From: Ephemerocybe angulata
Lineage: Eukaryota > Basidiomycota > Agaricomycetes > Agaricales > Psathyrellaceae
Direction: 5' to 3'
Assembly: GCA_013368325.1 (NCBI GenBank)
Contig: JAACJK010000002.1
Span: 868,001 to 932,000 of the forward strand
Length of the DNA: 64,000 bases
In this document: positions 21,301 to 31,689 of the stretch, one piece after another
Layout: every line of letters begins with the position of its first letter
How positions within the stretch are numbered: position 1 is the first letter of the stretch
Notes under the pieces: model-generated
The model's database searches: none
What the model was told of the DNA's origin: nothing
What the model saw: the letters and a program-made list of their open reading frames with translations, nothing else
Position numbers and translations under genes: made by a program

Positions 21301-23753
21301 TTTTCGATTCATTGCCAAACATCAAGTAGCAAGGCCATAACGAATCATCCGTAAAGGTCGTCAGGTGTGTCGAGTCGGACGAAAACATCAACCCGAGAAC
21401 TACCCTCTCCAAACCCGCATTCTCGCCTGTTCGAGGGAGGTTCTGGACCTCCTCGTTAGCTGCTCGAAACGCACGAGAAGCGTACATTTCTCCATAAAGC
21501 TCAATCTCGGGAGAGGCTTCAGTAGGTCTCCACGAGGCTTTGTACGGGGTGTAGTGGAACTGGCGGGCATCGAATGAGTTGGCTACCTTCTCTTTAATGA
21601 CTGACATGATGCTTCGATGGCGAAGCTGTCCTACGGTGTATTGTTCGACTCCTCGGCTCGATTTTACTGGGGCACGGTTGTGAAAAGGGACCTCTATTTG
21701 AATCGTGGATGTTTTCCAACCGTCGTCTTCAATCCAGGCCCCGGGGCCAACGTCGGAGGGGAGGTCGTCTCGGTTGGCACCGAGCTCTTTAAACTTCCCT
21801 GACCAATCGACGTGAGTTGTGTCAGATATCTTGAAGTCTGGTTGCTTGAACAAGTCAATCAGCTTCTTGAACTCGAGGAATGACTTCCCATTCGAGTTCC
21901 AGAACCAATCGGCAAGCTCGAAGGACGATTTGTTGGGAAATGGACCGTAGAGTGGGGGTGACAATATACCCCTACGGCTGGGACTAGGGGAGGAAAGTAG
22001 TGTCGAGGCTTTGCGATCACTGAGGTCTTTGAGAGTAAGACCCTGTTCAGGATCGTGGCTGAGCTTTCTGCCGATGGGTAGCATGTACTGCCTTTGGACA
22101 TTGAAGATATTCCAAAGCGATTTGACTGGCTCGAGAAGGGGAGCGGTATTTGTCGACTGCCGGGCCCGGGAAGGAGGGGGAGGAACTGATGCACTTGCTG
22201 TAGCGATACAAGGGTGGATTAGATTGCGAGTGCAAAGTACTAGAGTATTGATGTCCGCTGACCTGTATTTGATGAATGGATCGCCAATGACCTCGGCGGT
22301 AGGCTCGGCGGTAGTGGGTCGTACACCACGGGGAGGCCAGCCGCAGGGAGTGGATCTTGTTGGCGTCTCTCAGGTAGTACGCGCCGTGGCAGTTCTCCCT
22401 GGGGTATGGAGAGGACGGAGTTAGTGTCACTCAGCATGGGGCGGTCAATGAATAAGCAGAAAAAGCTAGCGCTAGCTAGCACGCACTGTTTTGTTCAATA
22501 TCCCAGGTACTGCATTCAAAATCTCGTTCAAAGACACAGAATTTTCACTCTCATTTCGAGATGCGATGTGACGCTAGTACGTTCACAAGGTCCATATTAG
22601 CTTTGCTAGATACACGCATCAAGTCGCAGTACTCACCGCGAGGCTTGGTTCAAGGAGGGACAAATCCGCGTTCTGGATACCGTGCGAGGACGACGACTCC
22701 GCAGCAGCCTGAGCATTCGAAAACAAGGCATATTGATTCTCATTTAGAGATGCGATGTGATGCTACGCTCACAAAACCTATATTAGTTGTGCTTTTGCCC
22801 ATCTCAAGTCGCAATACTTACCATGAGGTTTGGATCAAGGAGTGCCAAATCCGCGTTATGGATACCGTTCGAGGATGATGACTCCGCAGACCACTGAGCT
22901 TTGGTAGTTGGAGGAGTCCGTAGCTTGAATCCACCATTAGACGAACCCTGCGCATTGGGAAAGCCGAATCCCGTTCGTTCATTCTGTATGTATCGCGGGG
23001 TTGGGTTGTGAACCCGCTTGCCCTTGCGTACGGAAAGGGGTATCACCACACCATTTGGGTCCGGCTGTGAGGGGGAAGACTCAGTAATTGAGTGTACGTT
23101 CGAATAGAGTACCGACTTCAGAGCATGTCGACCCGGACATTGCAGTCGTGTTCTGAGGGGTCGGGATGACTTCGCTTGAGTCATTGGTACATTCGGCGGG
23201 TTCCTGTGTCACTCCCTCACTGGTGACTATAAGATCCGCTGGTACATTTTCATTTGGCTGTGAGGCGTAGTTGAGTAGCCGGTCGGAAGAAGAAGGACGT
23301 CAGAAATTGAGACTCAACTTGAACACTCGGTAGACTACTGCTGCCCGATGCCACAGGCTCCAGAATGCTATTTTGTAAGAGAGCCGGGTCACACTCAGTC
23401 GAATTATCGGAGGAGGCGGGGTCCTACAGTGCTCGATAAGCCTAAGCCATCGAGGGCCACAACCATTGAGACTGACGTTAGGGCTTGGATGGTCAACGCC
23501 AATTGTAGCCACGGGAGCCTACCGAGAAGGCTTGTCAACTTCAGATTTGGAGAACCTCTCTTTGAGACTCCCATACCTGCAACTCTTGGTCTTCAAACCT
23601 ACGGCGCTTTCTCGCCTCCCAGAGCCGATTGGCTTCTTCAAGCAGCTCCGAGAGATTACGCTTATTTGAAGCGCAATTGCGTTCGTGCGCGTCGAGGTAT
23701 CTTGGTAATGTGTATTCCTTCCCACAGGAGGAGCAGGCATAAAGTTCTTCCAT
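18340..23753 (-). CDS. Plavaka-family transposase
   Basis: Exons from the 3' end: 18340-18718, 18778-19385, 19442-19735, 19795-20187, 20242-20347, 20417-20598, 20661-20904, 20963-21192, 21245-22197, 22263-22398, 22637-22708 and 22822 to about 23080. The most 5' exon is 23577-23753; the exons between 23080 and 23577 are unresolved. All resolved joins keep phase. The N-terminus has a C2HC zinc finger (CSSCGKEYTLPRYLDAHERNC). Family hallmarks follow: LWPCYLMFGNESK, CHHIAYFQ, YPRILTYSADYPEK, CPCHRC, VVDLMHEFEIGVWK, FGRDGIRKF, RDFEDLLQ, AQWHALAKLRLH and FADRDSFMRY. The protein would move its own DNA by a DDE-type mechanism. No stop or frameshift is seen in the resolved part, so it may be a young copy. 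I did not find its TIRs. Confidence 0.85.
22535..22890 (-). repeat. Tandem exon-intron duplication in the Plavaka gene
   Basis: Two units about 189 bp apart each contain an exon end encoding ESSSS(N/H)GI(H/Q)NADL followed by its 5' splice site and most of its intron. The landmark GATGCGATGTGA occurs at 22560 and 22749. The exon copy 22637-22708 is exactly 24 codons, so the reading frame survives the duplication. Confidence 0.75.
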
Positions 23754-24623
23754 CGTTCACCAATCCGTCCTTCCAAATGCGAGCTGTCCGCTTCTACAAA
23801 TAAATTAGACATGCGTGGCTTGGAAAAATGCCCTTCTCACCAGGAGGTGTGCCAAACGTGGGGTTTACTATCGCAGTCGTAGGTTGGCTTGGAAGGTAGG
23901 ACTGGGTTGGCCGTGGATGAGTGAGCTGCGACGCAAGATACACTTATATAGGTGGCCCTACTAGCCACCTCAAAATCCCTGTGCGAAGTGGTGATGACTG
24001 CGGTATCTAGGCTGATGTGCACACCAACACGACCAGTCGTTATGACGGTGATTATCGGTCCGTATGTCGGAAGGCTGGTTTTTACCCTATCCTCGTTAGT
24101 TTGACCACTTCAGGTAGGGATCGGTGAATGGGTCCTTGGTCTGGGTGCGCACCTCGCAGCGGCGAGATCATTCACGTCCGAGGGAGTTGGAGTCGAAGGC
24201 AAGGCAGACTCGTGGATTTCAGACAAAGAGTCAAACTTGAAGAGTCACATCGTAAAACCACACCCAGATACGGACAGGTGAGAATTACTACATCGGAGGT
24301 TACGAGGTAGAAACCGGTAGGGCAGAAATGCTAGGAGTCAAGGGCGAACAGGATGAATAGCCTGAATACATAGTGAGTCAGAGGGCCTGGTACTAGTAAC
24401 GGTGGTCGTTGGGGGCATGATCGAGTGACCGGTGGACACAGGATTGTAGTAGCCGTCGCCGGAGACCCAAGTGCCAGAGCTTGGCAGGCTCTGTTGCGAT
24501 GGAAAAGATGGACAGGCAGTACCTGCAATGACGGTTGTCATTGTTTTGCGCGGTTGGTGGCCCGGGTATGCCAGCGAGGGGAGAGGGCCCGTCATTAAGT
24601 CCCAAGGAGCCAAGTTGCTGACG
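23754..24623. other. Intergenic, nothing recognised
   Basis: It lies between the 5' end of the Plavaka gene and the promoter of the coiled-coil gene at 24754. Short overlapping frames on both strands carry no family signal. Confidence 0.45.
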
Positions 24624-24630
24624 TATAAAA
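24624..24630 (+). promoter_or_regulatory. TATA box of the coiled-coil gene
   Basis: TATAAAA, 130 bases before the ATG. The paralogue at 28947 has the same heptamer 140 bases upstream. Confidence 0.5.
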
Positions 24631-24753
24631 GCCAGGTCGAAATGAACCTAATGCATCAGTTCCCCACCCCAAAATATCTTCGCTATTGCGCCAATTCTGT
24701 ATCACTCCCGCAACTCGAGGCTCAACACAGTCGTAACCCAACGGACCTCCCAC

Positions 24754-25374
24754 ATGAGCGATATCACAGAGCTCCTGAGCCCCGTTTCAGCCCCAAACCC
24801 CGGCGCTAATTTTGACCTGGCCATCAAAGTTGAGCCATCCGAAGTGGCCGGCCCCACAGCAGAGGGCGCTTACCGGGTTAGCAAGGAATGTGCGTCATAG
24901 CCCTCCTACAACCACCTGTGTGCAATACCACCTAACGCTGTCCCCAATTATAAAGTGATTCGCTTGCCTTCCAGGTTCAAGGACGAGTCCATCGAGAATC
25001 GACTTGAAGAAGCAGGCGCAAGTCGCCGCATGATGACGATCCAGCAGCTGCATGCCAAGATTCAATGGCTGGAGACTTCCAGGCGGCAGTTTAGGCGACA
25101 ACTGGGGCTCAGGACAGAGGCACTGAGGGACGCCAGGGGCAACGCCAAAAGCGCCGGAGACGAGCTGCTCGAGCTCCAAAAGGAAGTTGATCACCAGCGG
25201 GAGGAGCTGGACAAGCTGAGGGGCGAAGTTGACTGGTACCGCAGTTGGTGGCTTAGCGAGCACCATTTTGTCAAGGTTCTTTTAGGGCTGGTCCCTCAGG
25301 CTAAGCACGCAGATGTCCGCATCATAAGCGCCTCCTCGCAGGCCCGGTACAGGACCTTCTGCAAGAGATCCTAA
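24754..25374 (+). CDS. Small coiled-coil protein, copy 1 of 2
   Basis: Two exons, 24754-24889 and 24956-25374, give 184 residues. The N-terminus (about 1-50) is acidic and probably disordered. A long coiled coil (about 60-135) is rich in heptads of Leu with Glu, Arg and Gln. The C-terminus has a conserved tryptophan motif, YRSWWLSEHHFVKVLLG, then SASSQARYRTF. The gene at 28947 is a clear paralogue with YRGWWLNEYYFVKLLLG and the matching tail SSHAWYRAY. No known family is recognised. The conserved WW/FVK block after a coiled coil suggests a dimer with a short binding module, which is inference. The intron 3' border (AATTATAAAG) was picked because it is the only one keeping phase. Confidence 0.7.
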
Positions 25375-25545
25375 GATCACACATGGTTCCCAAGCCTTGT
25401 CCCCATGATTGGCTCCTGTTGTGTAATATAGGCGGGTACTGAGGATGAAGAATGAAACTGTTTGAATTTGGGGAGGAATTTAGAAGAAAGGGTGTGGAAT
25501 ATTGGTGGGCATTGACATCCGACTCGTTGAGGAGGTGACGTGCTG

Positions 25546-26337
25546 CAGTGCAGTTGTAGTGAAGAGAAATGTTATCATCGCACGCACTGTTTGTTGTACA
25601 GGAGCGATAGGTGGACAAAGTGCGAAGTGGATTGATATATATAAAGTGGACAAAGAGTGAATTTGGTTGGGGATTGATATAAGAAAGTGGACGAAGAGAG
25701 AACTGCCTGGGAGGCCGATATGATGAGAGAGGGAACGGGGAGCGAAGGAGATTGATATAAGAAAGTGAACGAAGGGCGAATTGGCAGTTGCCGATAGAAC
25801 TTTTGCGGAAAGAAGTCGTACTGAGATCGATACCGACAGCTCCAAGAAGACATACTGGACGCTGGGATAGAGGTGGGGCTCGGAACATCATGAAAGCGGA
25901 AATGAACAGTCGATGGCCAGACGAGCCACGAGCGGTGATGAATCGTGCCTTTAGACTGTGAAGTAGCACAAGTGAGGCAAAGGTAGTGGAGGGATGGAGC
26001 TTAGTCCGATGGAGGGCATAGGCGACGAAATGAGGGAGTTTGGCCTGGGAGTGGGTCGTCGCTGGAGGATACTCAGGGCAAGCGAAGAGATGGGTGATGA
26101 ATCGAGCACCCTCTCGTGACCGTAGACTGGATACTGCCGAGTGGTGGGCGCTTGCGCTGTGGACTTTTCCTAAAGTCAGAGAACGAAATACACACCCGAA
26201 AAATGTCGTAACTCACTGTAGGAACCCGCTGTTCCACGCGACAGGGAGCATTGGTGACTGCGGGGATTTTGGATGGGTGAGCCTGCTTGCGTTGGCTGGG
26301 ATCGAAGGCGGGGATCGAAGGCGGGGATGTTAGGGTG
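25546..26337 (-). repeat. Inverted copy of the segmental duplication at 41401-42174
   Basis: Read on the minus strand this 0.79-kb segment matches 41401-42174 almost base for base. It runs from CACCCTAACATCCCCGCC to TACAACTGCACTGCA. It differs by a few substitutions and small indels, including a local doubling of GGGGATCGAAGGC near 26310. It contains part of the (TTCGTCCACTTTCTTATATC)-like minisatellite. The open frames inside look like by-products of the repeat. Confidence 0.85.
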
Positions 26338-26981
26338 TACAGGTATGTTGCAGTTCCATGCTTCGGTGAACTCGATGAGGCTACGCGAGCGGTAATCGGT
26401 GTGTGAGTTGCTAGATTGATTTGGGTAGAAACTCACGTTTCGCCGCACTTTCCATATTCTATTCATCGAGACTACCGAGATGCGCGAGAGTGCCCAGCGC
26501 AGTCATCCCGAGGGCACCTACATCGATTCGGGTGCCCGGCCAGGGTGCGACGGCGCTTCTAGGGTTAACTGGGGGTCAGTACCTGCGTCCGATTAGTGAT
26601 GGATATGCTCACCTGGATTCCTATAGCGCCGTCGTCCCACTCTCATCACCAGGATGGAATGGGCTTCGGCCCATTCCATCGTCGTTGTCGTCGTCGTCGT
26701 GATCAAGAAGAAGATGATTGGTCTACAAACGGAGTGCGACCGCCTCGAAGAGGCTGACTAAGCGCAGAAGGCGCTGACAAGCATGCGCACACAGGCCCCT
26801 CAAAGGTACGATCGAAAACAGAGATCATGTTCTCTCAGTTAATAGTTCTCCCCAGCCCAACTGAAGTCAGATACACATTCCGGTCCGGCATCTGGGCTTC
26901 GGACTAGGGTCACTAGGTGGATTATCAGGCAATTTGTGTGCACGCCCTGCGTGAAATTATGTGCTATATCTACTGACACCT
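26338..26981. other. Gene-free stretch with a UUCG hairpin
   Basis: Apart from a hairpin at 26653-26680 (12-bp perfect stem GATGGAATGGGC, loop TTCG) and a (GTC)n run at about 26681-26700, nothing is recognised here. Confidence 0.5.
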
Positions 26982-28231
26982 TTAAGCTGAAGGATACACA
27001 GCATTATTGGCCATCATCGTATTTAGGAAATCGAGCATCGTGGGCCCGTCGCTTGAGGGGGCAGCTGCAGGCGTGTCCGTAATATCAGTCTCCGTAGCTG
27101 AGTCTATATCTGTGTCGGATGCCGCGGTGACCGTCGGCTGGGAAGGTGTGGTATTTTGACGAGTCCTTCTAGCAGTTCCAAACCTCACACGAGGTAAAAC
27201 TGGGGCCCTTGGATCGATTGTTGGTCTCCAGGGTTTCTGTGCGGCAAAGCGTCGGCTTCGCGGTTGCACGCAGCTGTGAAGCGTAGAGAACGGCTCCCGT
27301 AGCATTACGGTTTTGCACAGGTGGCACTGCACAAAGAGGGTCCAGAATTTCTCCTCCTCGACCCCCATCATCAACTCATTATGAAGGGGTGCATTTTTTT
27401 TGACCGCATGTGTCACCTCATCGATGTCGAGGCCTATGAGTAGTACCTTCGATCAGACAGGACCCATTTGGACTCAATTCTAGTATCCACACTGACAATT
27501 CTCCCAAAAGCGGGGGCACGTTAAATCCTTGTCTGGGGCGACCTGGAATAGTCCGCCCTCTTCGCGGCGAGCACATTCGTTGATGATAGCGCTTCGGGAA
27601 ACCCCCTCCAGAGAGTGTTCTAGAAATATTTGAGTTTCAATTATCTTTACTACACAGTCAGAAGTATTAACCTCGCGGGGGGTATGATCGAACTTTTATC
27701 CCTTTCACGGGGAAAAAGCGGTCCAAGCAGGCTAATAATAGGTTTAACAAGTCAGTCAACTGTCTCTTACGAATCCAATTTTGGGCTGGACACATACCAA
27801 AATAACCACAATGATTCTTTGCGCAAGTGGCGACATACTCGCCATTCATGATGTCCTGGTTTCGTTCCGGATCGGCGTTTGGCGCAGGGATAGACTCAAC
27901 CACCGATATAGCAGCCTCAGAATACGGCTCTCCATCCATAAAGGCGCAGAGGCAAGAAGGAGCACGGAACAAATGCGTGCGGCAATGATCCTGGAGCTGA
28001 TCCGGACGCAGGCGTCCATGTGTTTCAGCATCCACGGGCCTTCCAGAGGTGGATTAGCGGTCGACTATCGCGAGTGAGATTGCGGACATACCACGCCCAT
28101 TCAGTTAGCTCTCCGGTCAGAGAGTTGTACTCCAGAAGAATTGGTCGACGGAACAAGTGTGGCATGTGGCGAGCCTCAATCTCCCGGAGAAAGCCTCTGA
28201 CTTTCTCGGACGTCATCTGCGACGGACGCAT
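26982..28231 (-). CDS. Uncharacterised Cys-containing protein, copy 1 of 2
   Basis: Five exons on the minus strand: 28092-28231, 27798-28039, 27672-27731, 27497-27619 and 26982-27433. Together they give 338 residues in frame. Its paralogue at 44529 has 339 residues and the same order of motifs: FLREIEARH, GEYVATCAK..CGYF, CLDRFF, then LMMGVEEEKFWTLF and QCHLCKTVMLREPF. The conserved Cys pairs (CAKxxCGYFxCL and CHLC) could bind zinc. The C-terminal third is variable and acidic. No known domain is recognised. A TATATA lies about 145 bases upstream (28375-28380). It stands head to head with the coiled-coil gene at 28947. Confidence 0.75.
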
Positions 28232-28946
28232 ATCCGGACGGAGAGGAGATGGAGTAGAGAAACGAGACTGGCGCTACGGAGAGAGTCCTTGATGGTACCA
28301 GACCTATCAGAGAACTGCTTCGAAAGGATATGGGGAATTGGGTACTGCTGACTCTACGCCCAAAGGAGGCTCCTTATATAGTTCCTCAAGAAACGATACT
28401 TGGTTGAAGGAAGACTGTTCAAATCAGGCTTCAAGTAATCGGGGCTGGAGACGGCCTGGCAGCCTGAGAGGCGGCATGGTATGGGGGCGAAACCCTTCCA
28501 GTCCGGGTTACCACGACACGGCCTAGGCATTCAAGTTGTAACCAAGCAGGTGCTCAGTTCATGGTCACAGCATGCAGCGCGTTGACTCTGCTACTACACG
28601 ATGACCTCGTCGGTGCCGAGAATGATATCGCGTTGCTACAGGGTTTGCGGTGGTTGGATCTAGTTGGCGTTGGCAGGACGAGCTCCTAAGGTTACGGCGG
28701 GGCACGGCAGGTTACAGGGTAACAGTCCAGGAGCTAGGGTACAGGTAGCCCTGCGCACCTACCATATTGAGGTCTGGGCGGGGTAGGGCGCCAATTGGGA
28801 TCGCAGTATAAAATGAGGCGCTCAGCGGGCTAAGCCTACTATAACCCAAGTTCCGACAACTATTCTGTTTACCTCAACTCCTTCCCCAGACTTCACATAT
28901 CAAGTTGGCACTGGTTCAAGAGCTCTACTAGAGAGAAACCAGTAAG
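28232..28946. promoter_or_regulatory. Divergent promoter region with two TATA boxes
   Basis: The minus-strand TATATA at 28375-28380 serves the gene ending at 26982. The plus-strand TATAAAA at 28807-28813 serves the gene at 28947. No other element is recognised between them. Confidence 0.45.
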
Positions 28947-29438
28947 ATGCAGTCTCAGCCTAAGAACATTGCAGAACGAGCCCATCGAGTGGCGAAGCGA
29001 GGTATGCCCGATTCCCCAGCCTGATGTTTCATGGCTAACGTCCGAGCACCAGCACGAGTGGCACCTCATGGACGCTGTACCACACCGGCCGAAATGGCAG
29101 TTCTAGCGACCCTAAATGCGAGGATCCAGCAATTGGAGGGATCTGAACGTCGTCTTAAGCAGCGCCTTGCACATAAAACCGAAGAATTGAAGGACAGCAA
29201 GACTGAGCTAGAAGGCACAGTGACTGAGCTTTTCAGGGCTCAAGAGCAGATGGATCGTCAGGAAGAATATTTGGCGGGGCTGAGGTCGCAAGTGGACAAG
29301 TACCGTGGGTGGTGGTTGAACGAATATTACTTCGTTAAGTTGTTGCTTGGGATGATACCCAAACCAGCCGAAGTTGATGTGATCGCTGCCTCCTCTCACG
29401 CGTGGTACAGAGCCTACTGTGCGGAAGGAAGTTCGTAG
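28947..29438 (+). CDS. Small coiled-coil protein, copy 2 of 2
   Basis: Two exons, 28947-29001 and 29053-29438, give 146 residues. It is a paralogue of the gene at 24754: a basic N-terminus, a coiled coil (about 35-95) and the conserved tryptophan block YRGWWLNEYYFVKLLLG followed by an AASSHAWYRAY tail. Both genes have one short intron near the N-terminus and the same TATAAAA promoter spacing. The N-termini differ fully, so the coiled coil plus C-terminal block is the conserved unit. Function unknown. Confidence 0.7.
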
Positions 29439-30921
29439 CGGCGTCAGCCTGAGGTTCTGTATCACGATGACAGCGTATACGACGTCGACTCCCATTGTAT
29501 GCAACGGCACAGTAATTTATTCTCAGAAACGTAATACTATCCACAGCATCTCGCCGCTAGAGAATGGAAGTCAGCAGTGCCTAGACGCTTGGAACGTGTA
29601 CCAGGATGAAGTATTGCTCGGCGGCTCGTGGCTGAAGGGAAACCCTAGCTGATATCAAGTTCTGCGGGAAGATTCGAGGGTTATGCTCAAGGGTGCCCTG
29701 GGCACCAGTGGCCTGGAGTGGCAGGACTGTTTAATTTCCACTGAGCTATCATTAGTTCGATCTGTTGCATCAATCTATCTGAATACAAACGACTTCCATC
29801 GAATAGCTTCTTGATTCGAAGTACATCCGGAAGCACAGTCGGGCCCCAAATGGTCAAGCTACCACGGAGATGAAGTACTTGCCAATGTGATTCATGGGAC
29901 GGACGTCACAGAACAGCTAGTTCCCATTGGAGTGTCCCTCCACTGGGTCTACATGAGTGTGGCAAGGCCATGAGGTCAACACACGACGTCTACCCGAGAA
30001 CCCGCTTCAGCCTGAGCTTGTGAGCACCCTGTGATAAATCCATAGTACAGCAGTCCACGCTGGAGAAGTAGAAAGTTGGGCAACGTCCCGTGGCAGCCTG
30101 ACTGACCTACCCAATGTGGTGGGGTCTGAGGTCTCCCCCCCTAAATCTCGGATACAGGCGCTCAATCATCCGTACCTCAGCGGCATTTTTGGTCATAATA
30201 TTGAATCACAGCACATGCCGAAGCACATTCAACAGGCTGTGGTTAACGTATCCGGAAGCCCTCAGTGCCAATATGATTCCTGGTACTACAGACGGTTGAC
30301 GAGGAACCTGCTAACAGTGCCTATCCATCCACTGGAGCAATGGTGAATCGAAGAGTGCCTTGTCCTCCAAATCTAGGGTGTCGAAACACGCACTGAACTG
30401 TACTTTGAAATGAATTAGCGATCGAATCAGCACGATGTATGTGATGTTTCGGTCCAACAGAGTGCTGACCGCAACAGCACAGTCAGTTATCACATCCTTT
30501 CATGGGGGATTCCTTCACTAATTGATACCTATCCGCGATGAGAGTGGGGGTGGGTGTACTACCATCATTGGAATACAAGCAGATGGGTGCAGAGCCACCC
30601 GCCTGCATAAATCGGATCCAGACTGTATATCGGTCGGCAGTGACGAACAAAGGCTCAAGAGGCCACCCCAACAAATGCGTCAACTTGAAGGTACTCAGTA
30701 CAACAGATGTTTAGTAGTAACGTATAAAGATAGCATGATCAACTGAAATAAGAAATACAACAACTCCAGTCGAAGGAGTAATAAACAAAGGGGAGAAGGA
30801 GCTGTGTATAGGCCCTGCCTGGTGCTTGAGGAAGAGGAAAAATAACGATAGGGATAGTGATAAATCGTGTTCCTAATGGCCTGTCAGGCATTGTCACGGA
30901 GGTAAGAGGTAGGACTGACGG
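29439..30921. other. Intergenic, nothing recognised
   Basis: Open frames are short and show no family signal, splice-linked continuity or RNA structure that I can support. Confidence 0.45.
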
Positions 30922-31689
30922 TCAAGGGAAGTTGAGCTCTTCCATGGCAGCAAAGATGTGGTTGGCGGCGCTCTGTGCACGGCTATCCCAGCGACGATAC
31001 TCTTTGAAAAGTTGGTTGACATAGACCCTGCTCATCTCGTGATCTGCTTTTGTGGCAGGATTGCTCCCCACATCGATGAGCGAGCACCTGGCACTGGAAT
31101 ACGCACTCATTACTTCCATAAGTCTTCGTTCGTAGTCCACACCGCGGACGGAAGGGTATACGCCGCCCTGCTCGAGGAACTCCCGGTGGACTAGAACAAA
31201 GTTGTCCTCGGGCGATGAGAGAGAGGTCTCGGCGGGCGAGAGGCTAAGTAAGGTAATTAGCGATGCGGAGTTTGCGGCGATCCCCGGAGTACTCACCTTG
31301 AAACCCCCCCACTGTCGTTATATTCAGATAACGCCAAGGTAGAAGTTCGCTCCTGCTTCACTAAGGAAGAGGGCTCGTTGGGCAAGAGGCTAAGTAAAGT
31401 ATTAGCGATGCGGAGTTTGTGGCGATCCCCGAAGTACTCACCTTGAATGCCCCCCCTTGCCGTGCCTTTCAGGTAACTTCAAGCCTTCCTCGCTTGGAGG
31501 GGAATGCAACTGACAATTAGCGTTCGACAACCACATCACAGAGAGAATGGGCGGTGCCGTTTCAAGCAGGGTGGTGGTGGTGGTGGTGGACATTGACAAG
31601 GGGATAGGTGTTGTTGAAGGTATCGGGATAGGAGTGCGCTCAGCGTCACAAAGAAAGGGCGGGTAAATGGATCGAACAGCGTGCGGCAC
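30922..31689 (-). CDS. Unidentified protein with a duplicated exon-intron unit
   Basis: Three exons on the minus strand, 31442-31689, 31297-31389 and 30922-31243, give 220 residues in frame. The N-terminus is Pro/Thr/Ser-rich with a run of six threonines from a (GGT)n tract. The C-terminal part is folded-looking and charged, with FVLVHREFLEQGG, YERRLMEV and QLFKEYRRWDSRAQ. Both introns and the exon borders around them are near copies of each other: GGGG(G)..TTCAAG, then GTGAGTACT(C/T)CGGGGATCGCC, and TTACTTAG then CCTCT(C/T)GCCC. The middle exon therefore arose by tandem duplication. No family is recognised. Confidence 0.6.

Noticed and set aside
22804..23184. A separate small gene upstream of the Plavaka core
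   Set aside because: Its frame and splice donor continue into the duplicated exon and the transposase, so it is treated as an N-terminal exon of that gene.
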